Of a stretch of DNA of 21,924 bases, positions 7,069-15,457 are shown piece by piece. This DNA is from a virus. Under the pieces are notes generated by a model. The model was not told the origin of the DNA. It searched no databases and worked only from the letters and a program-made list of their open reading frames with translations. The stretch spans positions 1 through 21,924 of the IMG/VR virus record IMGVR_UViG_3300032053_011786, one strand, 5' to 3'. Positions within the stretch are counted from its first letter, which is position 1. Each line of letters begins with the position of its first letter. A program made the translations under genes and the position numbers.

Positions 7069-8033
7069 TGGGAATAAAAAATTTAAATTCAGTTATAAAA
7101 GAATCCACGAAAATGATTACATTCGATAAATTAAAATATACAAAAATTGGAATTGATTTTTCATTATTTCTATATCGTTTTATTTATAATAATAATAATC
7201 CGATTGAATGTTTCTTGCGCCAAATTCATCTTTTCTTTCGCCATAATATTTTACCAGTCTATGTTATTGATGGTGATGCTCCCCTAGAAAAGCGGACTAC
7301 TCTAGAGAAAAGAGCGCAAAAACGTCAAAAAATGTATGATGATATTTCTCGATTATTGGATAGACAATCTGATAATAATAGTCCAACAACGAGCTCAAGG
7401 ATTAATTCCGAAATCACGAAATTAGAGAAACGATGTGTTATTTTCTCTCAGAAACAAATTCAAGATCTCTTCTATTTTTTCGATATTCTGGGTATCCCCG
7501 TCATCCGCGAAAATGAAGAAGCCGATTTTATACTCGCGAAACTAAGTGCTGTAAATAAGATCGACTATATTTTATCCGACGATTCCGATGTTTTAGCATT
7601 TGGAGCAAAAAAGGTTCTAAAAAATTTTAGTATAACTGATGAAAAATGTCAGCTTTATATATTAGATGACATATTAGAGAATATTGGTGTACCATTTTAT
7701 AAATTCATCGATATTTGTATTCTATGTGGATGCGATTATATGACGAAAATAAGGAATATGAATTGCTCCAAATCATTCCAACTCATTACTCAATATGGGT
7801 CGATTGAGGAAGTTGCCAAAAATACGGAATATAGCATTAATCTGGAGCAAATCGAGAAAGCCCGGGAACTTTTTGGAAAAGAACTTCCAGAAGAAACAAT
7901 GGCGCGCATTTCTGCGTCTATTGTAAAAAAGAATTGTCGATTGGAGGAATTGGGTATTTTTCTTAGGGCGAATATTGAGAAGAAATTTCTTATTCCAATA
8001 TTTATGCATAGTGTAATTCATCCCAATTTCTGA
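7068..8033 (+). CDS. FEN1/XPG-family structure-specific 5' nuclease, 321 aa
   Basis: All catalytic landmarks of the family are present. The N-terminus is MGIKNLNSVI with D30 in GIDFSLFLYRF; PVYVIDGDAPLEKR carries D68/D70; the internal block IPVIRENEEADFILA provides E151 and D153; LSDDSDVLAFG gives D172 and D174; CILCGCDY gives D223, after which a helix-hairpin-helix-like segment follows. These acidic residues bind two metal ions that cut 5' flaps at the branch point, as in Okazaki fragment maturation and repair. The length is close to cellular FEN1 (about 330-380), but I see no clear C-terminal PCNA-binding motif. It likely works with the viral polymerase and clamp, in keeping with the RFC-like gene nearby. 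Confidence 0.93.
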   Translation: MGIKNLNSVIKESTKMITFDKLKYTKIGIDFSLFLYRFIYNNNNPIECFLRQIHLFFRHNILPVYVIDGDAPLEKRTTLEKRAQKRQKMYDDISRLLDRQSDNNSPTTSSRINSEITKLEKRCVIFSQKQIQDLFYFFDILGIPVIRENEEADFILAKLSAVNKIDYILSDDSDVLAFGAKKVLKNFSITDEKCQLYILDDILENIGVPFYKFIDICILCGCDYMTKIRNMNCSKSFQLITQYGSIEEVAKNTEYSINLEQIEKARELFGKELPEETMARISASIVKKNCRLEELGIFLRANIEKKFLIPIFMHSVIHPNF

Positions 8034-8053
8034 ACAGCTCTCTGATAATTTTT

Positions 8054-8656
8054 TTAAACGAACAAATGCTTAATGTACTTCTGCAGATTAAAATACCGAT
8101 AGCCCCCATTCTTCTTGTCTAGTGTCTCCAATGGTGCCAATATCTTCTTCAATTTATCGTCTGGGATGAAAAATTGCTTATTTGTTATATTTTGTAAACC
8201 CTTTGTTTTAACATATCTGTTGATAATCTTTGTCGTTGATGGACGATTAATCATATGCTCATCATCTAATTTTTCAAATTTTGATTCTTCCTTAGCATCC
8301 TCTTCTAGTATAATATCATTCGTAATCGATATTATTTCCGGATTCTTCAAAAAATCAATCAATTCTCGTTTTATTTTTGATTTCTTTGCAAATCCAGATG
8401 GTTCCCTCTCTTTTTTATCTTCTACCTTCTTTAATGTTCCTCTCGATTTCTGATTTTTTCGCAGCTGTCGAATAAATTTAATCGATTCTCGCTCATAGTT
8501 CCTAAAATTTGTCTCAATATTCTTTATTGATACTCTCAAATTATATAGAGATATTAAAATTGTCTGGGATTGAACTGTCAATTCACTCATTTTTAATAAT
8601 TCGCTATTATCCTCCACTATGTTTACCGTATTATCGTCGTCTATTTGTTCTGTCAT
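8054..8656 (-). CDS. SWIB/MDM2-domain protein, 200 aa
   Basis: The first 80 residues are a probably helical region with an acidic N-terminus. Residues 85-200 match a SWIB/MDM2 domain: EPSGFAKKSKIKRELIDFL (85-103), then INRPSTTKIINRYVKTKGLQNI (136-157), FFIPDDKLKKILAP (162-175) and a closing YFNLQKYIKHLF. The pattern of basic Arg, (W/Y)xK, LQ, I-xPDxKL-K and FxxxKxxxHL is the family signature. An acidic insert (106-134) separates the first helix from the rest. SWIB domains occur in chromatin remodelling subunits and in several large DNA viruses. A role in chromatin or transcription is inferred. The gene converges on FEN1, with 20 bp between stop codons. Confidence 0.82.
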   Translation of the reverse strand: MTEQIDDDNTVNIVEDNSELLKMSELTVQSQTILISLYNLRVSIKNIETNFRNYERESIKFIRQLRKNQKSRGTLKKVEDKKEREPSGFAKKSKIKRELIDFLKNPEIISITNDIILEEDAKEESKFEKLDDEHMINRPSTTKIINRYVKTKGLQNITNKQFFIPDDKLKKILAPLETLDKKNGGYRYFNLQKYIKHLFV

Positions 8657-8721
8657 TTTGATATATGCATTTATGGTATAATTTTTTTAAATTCAAAACG
8701 TATATTTTTTCTTATAATATA

Positions 8722-8737
8722 TTATCTTATAAAAAAT
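8722..8737 (+). promoter_or_regulatory. Start-proximal element TTATCTTATAAAAAAT
   Basis: This AT-rich element touches the ATG at 8738 and is nearly the same as the one before 15458 (TTATCTTATTAAAT). A late promoter role is inferred from recurrence and position. Confidence 0.4.
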
Positions 8738-9022
8738 ATGAAACAACCCGACACACTTTTAGCGAAATATGCATTCCTTGGTTTAATTATATTCCTTACT
8801 GTTTTTATTTTTTCAATAATGATGTGGGTTTTACAATTATCTGGACAATGTTCTAAATCTGATCAACAAGAGAAAAAAAAGAAGAAAGGCAATACTATTA
8901 TTCATTTACTTTTGTTTATTCTTATATGTAGTATGGCTGCACAAGCAGTAAATCAATCGTATACTGTTGTTATTCCAAAAGCAGCCGCAAAAGCAGCTGT
9001 AAAAGCTCTCAAGAATGTCTAA
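8738..9022 (+). CDS. Small membrane protein with two predicted helices, 94 aa
   Basis: The frame is open from 8645, but the ATG at 8738 sits right behind a recurring AT-rich promoter-like element, so I choose it; the product begins MKQPDTLLAKYAF. Two hydrophobic segments (about 11-32 and 52-67) flank a Lys-rich loop (EKKKKKG, 45-51), and the C-terminus is an Ala/Lys-rich helix. This looks like a small integral membrane protein, possibly in the inner virion membrane. No family is recognised. Its last 14 bp overlap the 3' end of the convergent fibre gene. Confidence 0.72.
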   Translation: MKQPDTLLAKYAFLGLIIFLTVFIFSIMMWVLQLSGQCSKSDQQEKKKKKGNTIIHLLLFILICSMAAQAVNQSYTVVIPKAAAKAAVKALKNV

Positions 9023-11696
9023 TATAATAATCCATTTCGTCGTGTTTAATATCTGGCAAATAAAAATCATCACCATCTTCTTTCTTTTCCTCAATTGCTT
9101 TGTACAATTCATAATATTGGCTCCTTTTTACCCTTTTTCCGTCACAATGCAACCATTTTTTCTCATCCATTCTTACACTTTTTGCAACAGTCCGGATTTC
9201 CCCCGGAAAAAATAAATTCTCCCCAGCCACCCTCATCTTCCCCCTAACATCCAATTCCATATTAACCTCCATAGTCTGTCCACTGCCCTCTTCTCCAAAA
9301 CGAACTGCCCCCATGAATTCTACAATTCCATCCCTTTTTCTAGGTATCATATAATTTTGATTTAATCCAATCTGTAATGTTTCCCCCAAATGAACCAATT
9401 TTGGAGCAATGAACATCGCATCCGTCTCTATTTTAAGAAATGGTAATTTCAATTTATCATTTGTTATTGTTTTATCTTTTATTTTATTTGTTGTAACACT
9501 GCTCTCCCCCAATTTTGTCTCTATTACTGCCCCATCCATTATCTTATTTGTTTTTATAGAAGAATTCCCAATATGTTTTTCATCAATACTGCCTATTGCC
9601 AAATGATTTCCCTGAATCGCTCCTCTTTTGATATGTTCACCATTAATAGACTGATGTTGAATATGGCGCTCAATGATAATACCGCCACCCAATTTTGCTC
9701 CATCAATAGAATTTTCTTCTAAATGGCTACCTTTGATTTGTCCATCAGAAATATGCCAGTCCATAATGCAACCGCGTGTAATATGTCTTTGAAATATACT
9801 GTGTTCCTTTATATTTCCACTCCCAATAGATTCCTCTTTGATTAAGAGACCATCTATGCTTCCAACTGCTAGATGCGCCCCTGTTATTTCTCTTTCTCGG
9901 ATATGGGCGCCTCTGATTTGCCCTAATTGAATATGAGCTTCCTGAATAATATTGGGCGTTAAATGGTGTTCCTGGATTTGCCCATTGGCGATGTGATTGG
10001 ACAAAATAATTTCTTCATTGAGATGAGATGTTAGAATAATTTTATCCAATAGATGCCGCTTTTCGACTGTTCCCTCCATAAGGTTTTCTCCACTAATACA
10101 ATTCTTTGATAAATGCTTCTGTAAAATAATTGCTGCTTTAAGATGAGTCATATGGATGCATTCACTTGATAATTCATGATCCGTAATTATTCCAGCGCCC
10201 ATATGAATAGTTTTTATGGACCCATCTTTTAAATGTTTTGCATGAATTGTTTTTTCCTCAATATTGGAGCCGTTAATGATGCCCTTTCCTAAATGCCGGT
10301 TTTCAATGACTTCATTTCCAATATGAGCGGGGCGAATACAGCCATTGGAGATATGATTTTGACTAATAACACTATTTCCCAGGTATTTTGCTGTGATTGC
10401 ACCATCTTGGATGTCTAATTGAGGGCTCGATTGGAAGAGAGGCGAAACATCTAATTCAACTTTTTTACCCTTCCTACGGATACAACCATCATATTCCAAA
10501 TTTTCTATTCCGTTTATTTGTAAATATCCAATCTCATCTTTTTTATCAAATACGAAATATTCACTATTTCCATAGCGCCCCTCTTGTACGCATAATTTTG
10601 CAGGAGTTTGTATTTCTTGTAAGTATTTCAGGCAAAGAATATTATTATCTTGTATTTCCATAATTTCAGATAAAGTCGCCCCTGTTTTCAGTATAATACC
10701 AATAATTGCACCCGTGAATTTACTGATATCGCCGATATCTCTGTTAAGTTTTATAGAGTTTTGGTTTTCTATAAATTCAGCATCTTCCTCAAATAATAAA
10801 AATTTGACAAACATATAGTTTTGGAGACCCTGGCTAATTGTATCAACATACCTCTTCGTTGCTACTTCATCACTATTCTGGGGATCCATTACATTACGAA
10901 TCGTAGATTTCCCATTCATAATTATATCACCATCAAGGCTCAATTCTCGAATATGTAAGTTATCCCTTCTAACTAATTCCATATTTCCCTCCAATAGACG
11001 CCCCAAATTATAGCATTCTTTATCCCAATCAAACCAAATATGCGTTTTATTTTTTTCGCCCCCCTGTAAAAAAGTTAGAGGGCAATTGAGTAGTCCTATT
11101 TTCTGGATATTTTCTAAATTAATCTCTTGAACATCTTGAATATCTATTTTTTCTTCTGGAATTTCTTCGCTTCCTCCAAAATTCACCCATTTCTCACCAT
11201 CAAAGCCCTCAAATTTATTCTCCCAAAAACGTACCATTCCAGACTTCTTCTTCGTTTGATTTTCCGATAATATAATCCCATTATTGCAACTCAGTATATC
11301 TCCAATATACATTTTTTTATCAACAACTGCATCTCCTCCAACTTCCAATGTTTTCTTCGGATTAATTTTATTAATGCCAATCCTCTTTCCCTCAGTTGTT
11401 ATAACACCGTCGCCCTCCATCCAGAGATTTTCTCGTGTAAAACTCCGCCATTGTGCGCCATTGTAGCCCATAAATTCACCATTGCGATAGACTATTTGCC
11501 CCTCTTTTTCTCCAAAATGGTTGCCTACTACGATGGACCCTAAAAAAAAGGACTGCTTTTTAAATATACTGCCTCCCTCAACAATCAATGCCGCCAAATT
11601 CTGGTTACGAACCTCTAAATTATTTTCAATGTGAAGTTTCGCATAGCGCTTCGATTCTAAAAAACTATTATGATACATTGTGATAAAATATATCAT
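9009..11696 (-). CDS. Fibre-like structural protein with 10-residue repeats and tail-collar-like C-terminus, 895 aa
   Basis: Phage-fibre modules occur in order. Residues 60-175 hold a GIN-x-x-NPKKTLEVGG block (107-121, the GIGTxSPxxxLxV fibre motif) and two copies of a G-x-(I/V)-(V/R)...GYNGAQW / GFDGEKW strand motif (66-83 and 153-170). DPQNSDEVATKRYVD (271-285) is the ATKxYVD joint common in phage tail fibres. Residues 428-747 are 32 gap-free 10-residue repeats. Residues 824-895 look like a phage tail-collar domain: FPGEIRT, W848, LHCDGKRVKRSQYYELYKAI, FYLPDI and YYIRHS. The expected product is a long, probably trimeric, beta-rich shaft with a small tip. A role in particle attachment is inferred. 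A second ATG at residue 7 (11678) is a possible start. Confidence 0.8.
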   Translation of the reverse strand: MIYFITMYHNSFLESKRYAKLHIENNLEVRNQNLAALIVEGGSIFKKQSFFLGSIVVGNHFGEKEGQIVYRNGEFMGYNGAQWRSFTRENLWMEGDGVITTEGKRIGINKINPKKTLEVGGDAVVDKKMYIGDILSCNNGIILSENQTKKKSGMVRFWENKFEGFDGEKWVNFGGSEEIPEEKIDIQDVQEINLENIQKIGLLNCPLTFLQGGEKNKTHIWFDWDKECYNLGRLLEGNMELVRRDNLHIRELSLDGDIIMNGKSTIRNVMDPQNSDEVATKRYVDTISQGLQNYMFVKFLLFEEDAEFIENQNSIKLNRDIGDISKFTGAIIGIILKTGATLSEIMEIQDNNILCLKYLQEIQTPAKLCVQEGRYGNSEYFVFDKKDEIGYLQINGIENLEYDGCIRRKGKKVELDVSPLFQSSPQLDIQDGAITAKYLGNSVISQNHISNGCIRPAHIGNEVIENRHLGKGIINGSNIEEKTIHAKHLKDGSIKTIHMGAGIITDHELSSECIHMTHLKAAIILQKHLSKNCISGENLMEGTVEKRHLLDKIILTSHLNEEIILSNHIANGQIQEHHLTPNIIQEAHIQLGQIRGAHIREREITGAHLAVGSIDGLLIKEESIGSGNIKEHSIFQRHITRGCIMDWHISDGQIKGSHLEENSIDGAKLGGGIIIERHIQHQSINGEHIKRGAIQGNHLAIGSIDEKHIGNSSIKTNKIMDGAVIETKLGESSVTTNKIKDKTITNDKLKLPFLKIETDAMFIAPKLVHLGETLQIGLNQNYMIPRKRDGIVEFMGAVRFGEEGSGQTMEVNMELDVRGKMRVAGENLFFPGEIRTVAKSVRMDEKKWLHCDGKRVKRSQYYELYKAIEEKKEDGDDFYLPDIKHDEMDYYIRHS
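9456..10415 (-). repeat. 32 tandem 10-residue repeats in the fibre shaft
   Basis: The consensus is (H/N/K)-(I/L)-x-x-G-x-I-x-x-x, with a hydrophobic residue at position 2 and Ile/Val at position 7. It runs for 320 residues (428-747) without one insertion or deletion. The copies differ strongly in sequence and DNA, so the array is old and kept in register by selection. Such short periodic Ile patterns are typical of beta-helical or trimeric beta-spiral fibre shafts. Confidence 0.9.
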
Positions 11697-11724
11697 AAAT
11701 TTTAAGCTGAGTTATATAATTTTT

Positions 11725-11789
11725 AAGGCATTTATTTTCAAGGCATTTTCACTTTATATTATTCAAAAATGACTTAAAGGAAATGCCTT
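11725..11789. promoter_or_regulatory. AAGGCATTT direct and inverted repeats between divergent genes
   Basis: The word AAGGCATTT occurs at 11725-11733 and 11740-11748, and its reverse complement AAATGCCTT at 11781-11789. All three lie in the 115-bp gap between the divergent fibre and helicase-like genes. They could be operator sites, a hairpin, or the left edge of an inserted island. I see no matching copy in the gap after the HNH gene. Confidence 0.5.
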
Positions 11790-11811
11790 TATATAATATA
11801 TAATTACACAA

Positions 11812-14637
11812 ATGACATCTTTGCACGATAAAATAGATATATTTTATAGAAAAAGAAATGAAATATTTAAAAAACCACTTGAAAAAATTATTAATATAAT
11901 GTTAGATAAGTGTAAATATATTAATGGAGAAAGTTTAGAACGACATAATTGGGGAAATAATCCAATAAAATTATTAAATATTCCAAATATTAGTTTAGCA
12001 TCATTTGAAGAAGATTTATTAAATGCACTTAATTTGGAAGAGAATGAAAAATCAATCGTAGAATTATTATGGGGAGATATACAACTTGGAAAAAGAGTTC
12101 AAGCTTGTATAATTATGTGGATCTCAGTTCATATACTAAAAAGACCAGTTTTATATATTTTTAGAAATTTAACAATAGATCAAAAACAATTACAAGATGA
12201 TATACTTGGAACTGAAAAATACAATTTTAATATTCAATTTATAAAATCTTTATTTGAAGAATTTAATAATGATCTTCAAGAATTCTTTAATGAGGAAAAG
12301 AATATTGAATATTGGAAAGATTATAAACTTCCAGAACTAAAAGATATAAATAGTGATAATATTATTAATAAATTATGTAATAAAGACGCAATAAATTCAA
12401 ATGATATATTTTGTTGTTTAATGAATCATACACAATTAGAAAAAATAAATGCAAAATTTAGTGAATATATTTATTATAATGATGAACTTGTGAATATAAC
12501 TATATTAGTTGATGAAAGTGATTTAATGAGTCCAACTTCTTCAAATGATCAAATGAATAAAAATGATCTAAAAGATTCTACTGCTTGTGAAATATTACTT
12601 GCAAAAATATATAAAAAAGTAAAATATGCGTTACATATTACTGGTACTGCACATTCTTTGTTGTATAATATAACTACTAGATTAAGTGACAATACAAATA
12701 TACAAATTAAAGTATCAAAAGTTCATAAAATGAAAAGATCAAATGATTATTTTGGATTATTTAATGATTCTATAAATTATAATACAACTCTTGTAGAATC
12801 TTGGTGGGATTATCAAGATATTGAAAATAATAACAAAAAACCTTGTTATGATATTGCCAAAGATTATAATATCAATATAAAGAAAATAATAGAAGAAATA
12901 CTTAAAAGACCAACAATTAAATATAATTCATTATTAATAAGTGAAGAAAAAATAAGAGAGAATCAATTTTTTTTAGTAGATAAAATAATTAATGATTTTT
13001 CAGATTTATTTATTGTGATATATCATGGAAAATGTTTAAGATTATATTTATCAAAAAAATATGAAAAGGAACTTAAACGTTTATCTCAATGGGATTCAGA
13101 AGAATCATCAACAAGCCAAAGATTATGGCAATTAGGAGGAGTATATGGATCATCTATAGATGCTGAAAAATTTGAAAAACTACCGAATAATTATTGTTAT
13201 TTCAGTATAAATACAAAAATATTAAATATAAAATTTGTATATAAATTATTAAGAATTTTATTTGAAAAGAGTGGTACAAGTATTTTATATAAAACAATTA
13301 TAACAATCACCGGAAAATATGGAGAAAGAGGATATTCTTTTACAAGTGATGATTATGATATTTATTCACTGCATTTAACAGATCAGTATTTTGTATCTCA
13401 TGCTTCATTAAACTGCACCGATATTTCACAGCGATTAAGATTACAGGGAAAATATAATGACTTAGAGCTTAAAAATGGGCTAATGAAACTTACTTTATGG
13501 ACTACACCTAAATTATATGATATAATACAAAATTTTTATGTGAGATTTATAAAAGAGATAGAAAAATTTATAATGAAATGTGAAAATTGGGAAGAAATTA
13601 AAGATTTGCTAGAGAATAAAATTTTTGATAATGGCGAATTAAAGTTTGGAAAATATATGAAATATATTGATGCATCAAAAAAACAGAAAAATATAAAGAA
13701 AATCAAACGGTTTGATAAAGAAATGGATGGTTATTCATTAATAAGTATTGATGATATGAATGATGATGATTTGATAGAATGGTGTAAAGAAAAAAAATTA
13801 CCCAATTATGTTTGTATTAATGAAATAAAAGAAATTGATTGTAATGAATTTATTGATAAATATGGTATATATAAACCATTAATACCTATTAAAGAATATA
13901 AACAAAACATTAATATTTCTAATAAACAATCAACATTATATTATCTAAAACAAAAATTTCCAAATTGCAATAAATATTCAATTTATATACCTACTACAGA
14001 TAATATGAATAGAAAAATTGGTATAAATACATATATTTTAAATAAGAAAGAATATAATTATAGTAGAAGTAAACCAAATGAATGTATTATCATAAATTAT
14101 ATAGATGAAAATTATTATCATATAGTTGGATCAACTGATATTAAAGATTTTCCCAAACAAACAAATGACTATCTAAAAAAAAATCCATATGTTGTTAATG
14201 GTGATAAAGTTAAATATACAGTTATTAAAGATGAATATAATGGTGATACTGAATTACCTTTTCAATATTATTGGAAAACTCCAGATGAATGGTTATATTT
14301 ATATGACAGAAATAAACCTGAAATTTTTTCATTGGAAATTATACATCCTTCTTTAAATATTGTAAAAGAAACTTTAATTAATAATGATATATTGTTATTT
14401 GCAAACTCATGTTGTAAAAAAACTGACAAGCAAAATTTAAGATTTGGTATAAAAGATATATACGAAAAATATGAATTATGGTGCAAACTAAATGGGAAAA
14501 CAATTTTGAAAAAACTAAAAAAATTTAAAGAAGAGTTTGAAAAATTAGATTACAAAGAAGAAATTAGTAAAGGTATTGGTATAAATAAGAATTCAGGTAA
14601 AAGAGGCTATAATATCGATTTAAAAACAAATTTATAA
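11812..14637 (+). CDS. Helicase-like/Z1-type ATPase, 941 aa
   Basis: An NTPase core with superfamily 2-like order is visible. A Walker A-like WGDIQLGKR (87-95, Arg instead of Ser/Thr) is followed by a hydrophobic strand and VDESDLM (233-239, DExD Walker B). HITGTAH (275-281) fits motif III, GERGYSF (504-510) a motif V-like turn, and TDISQRLRLQGKY (536-548) a motif VI-like arginine helix. The G-x-x-Q-x-GK Walker A and the later R-G-x-x-F / Q-x-x-R block recall Z1-domain ATPases of bacterial restriction and defence loci; the Z1 name is tentative. The C-terminal 390 residues are not recognised. Composition is far more AT-rich than the flanking fibre genes (bases 12181-12240 are 20% G+C). An HNH gene follows after 15 bp, suggesting a functional pair. 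Confidence 0.72.
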   Translation: MTSLHDKIDIFYRKRNEIFKKPLEKIINIMLDKCKYINGESLERHNWGNNPIKLLNIPNISLASFEEDLLNALNLEENEKSIVELLWGDIQLGKRVQACIIMWISVHILKRPVLYIFRNLTIDQKQLQDDILGTEKYNFNIQFIKSLFEEFNNDLQEFFNEEKNIEYWKDYKLPELKDINSDNIINKLCNKDAINSNDIFCCLMNHTQLEKINAKFSEYIYYNDELVNITILVDESDLMSPTSSNDQMNKNDLKDSTACEILLAKIYKKVKYALHITGTAHSLLYNITTRLSDNTNIQIKVSKVHKMKRSNDYFGLFNDSINYNTTLVESWWDYQDIENNNKKPCYDIAKDYNINIKKIIEEILKRPTIKYNSLLISEEKIRENQFFLVDKIINDFSDLFIVIYHGKCLRLYLSKKYEKELKRLSQWDSEESSTSQRLWQLGGVYGSSIDAEKFEKLPNNYCYFSINTKILNIKFVYKLLRILFEKSGTSILYKTIITITGKYGERGYSFTSDDYDIYSLHLTDQYFVSHASLNCTDISQRLRLQGKYNDLELKNGLMKLTLWTTPKLYDIIQNFYVRFIKEIEKFIMKCENWEEIKDLLENKIFDNGELKFGKYMKYIDASKKQKNIKKIKRFDKEMDGYSLISIDDMNDDDLIEWCKEKKLPNYVCINEIKEIDCNEFIDKYGIYKPLIPIKEYKQNINISNKQSTLYYLKQKFPNCNKYSIYIPTTDNMNRKIGINTYILNKKEYNYSRSKPNECIIINYIDENYYHIVGSTDIKDFPKQTNDYLKKNPYVVNGDKVKYTVIKDEYNGDTELPFQYYWKTPDEWLYLYDRNKPEIFSLEIIHPSLNIVKETLINNDILLFANSCCKKTDKQNLRFGIKDIYEKYELWCKLNGKTILKKLKKFKEEFEKLDYKEEISKGIGINKNSGKRGYNIDLKTNL

Positions 14638-14652
14638 AAGACTATAAAAAAT

Positions 14653-15303
14653 ATGAAAGACTATATAATTAATTCATTTATTTTACAAGATAAAAATACA
14701 CTTGAAGATATATATAATTATATAAAATTTCGGTATAATAATGAGATTGAAATAAATGAAATAAAACAAAAACTAATAAAATTAATTAAAAATAATATAA
14801 TATTTATTCATAATAAAAATTATGAATTATCAGAAGAAGGAAAAGTAATATTAAATGATCATAAATATTATTATTCAATAATTATTTATAATTTTTATAA
14901 AAAATATAGTAAAAATTATAAAAAATATAAATTGAGAGAAATTAGAAAAGAACAACAAAAATTAAGAGAGTATTTAATTTCGAATAAGCAACAAATTTGC
15001 ATAATTTGTGATAAAAGATTACCACTGTGTTTACTGGAAACTGCACATTTGAAGCCAAGATTTATATTAAATAAAAATGAGATTAATGATATAAATATTG
15101 TTGAATTTATGTGTAGATATTGTCACAATTTATATGATAATGGTTTTTTATCTATTTATAATGGAATATTACAAATTTCAGAATTTATAAATAAATATGA
15201 TTTACAATATGATGGAAATAAAAAGATTATTTATTATAATTTAGAAAACGAAAAATATTTTATTTTTCATTATAAATATATATTCAATAATTCTAAATTT
15301 TAA
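14653..15303 (+). CDS. HNH endonuclease with N-terminal winged-helix-like region, 216 aa
   Basis: The C-terminal part has a complete HNH set: CIIC (116-119), AHLKPR with H132, CRYCHNLYDNG (154-164) with Cys154/Cys157, H158 and N159, and the closing FLSIYNGILQIS. The four cysteines should bind a structural zinc, and H132 with H158/N159 would form the metal-dependent DNA-cutting site. This arrangement is common in bacterial restriction-type HNH proteins. Residues 1-70 look like a winged helix (LEDIYNYIKFRYNN...NYELSEEGKVIL). The gene shares the extreme AT content of the helicase-like gene 15 bp upstream and probably its transcript. It could also be a homing-type nuclease, but the pairing favours a restriction-like role. 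Confidence 0.82.
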   Translation: MKDYIINSFILQDKNTLEDIYNYIKFRYNNEIEINEIKQKLIKLIKNNIIFIHNKNYELSEEGKVILNDHKYYYSIIIYNFYKKYSKNYKKYKLREIRKEQQKLREYLISNKQQICIICDKRLPLCLLETAHLKPRFILNKNEINDINIVEFMCRYCHNLYDNGFLSIYNGILQISEFINKYDLQYDGNKKIIYYNLENEKYFIFHYKYIFNNSKF

Positions 15304-15413
15304 TATAACCATTTATAATCTATTTTTCCCAATGTTTTTATCTTATCTTTTTTTATAGTGGACTCCGATTTGGACAGAAATTTTGCATCCAAAATCTCTC
15401 TATCACTAGTATT
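15300..15413 (-). pseudogene. Possible gene remnant between the HNH and CREST genes
   Basis: The 154-bp gap between genes holds a minus-strand frame of 37 codons (product contains SDREILDAKFLSKSE) ending in TAA at 15300-15302. It has no ATG and is bounded upstream by a stop. Its composition is less AT-rich than the adjacent HNH gene. It could be the 3' remnant of a gene broken when the AT-rich pair arrived, or chance. Apart from this and the promoter-like element before 15458 I see nothing else in the gap. Confidence 0.2.
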
Positions 15414-15443
15414 TCAAATGAGTTTATCTAAAAGTAAATCCAT

Positions 15444-15457
15444 TTATCTTATTAAAT
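15444..15457 (+). promoter_or_regulatory. Start-proximal element TTATCTTATTAAAT
   Basis: This is the clearest copy of the AT-rich element, directly against the ATG at 15458. It is nearly identical to the element before 8738. Late promoter function is inferred. Confidence 0.42.

Noticed and set aside
8645-8737. Extension of the small membrane protein gene upstream of 8738
   Set aside because: It would run into the divergent SWIB gene and its promoter region, while the ATG at 8738 directly follows a recurring AT-rich element.
11812-15303. A MIMIVIRE-type (R349/R350/R354) locus
   Set aside because: A helicase-like plus nuclease pair is similar in outline, but the nuclease is HNH type and I see no repeat gene with virophage-like inserts next to it.
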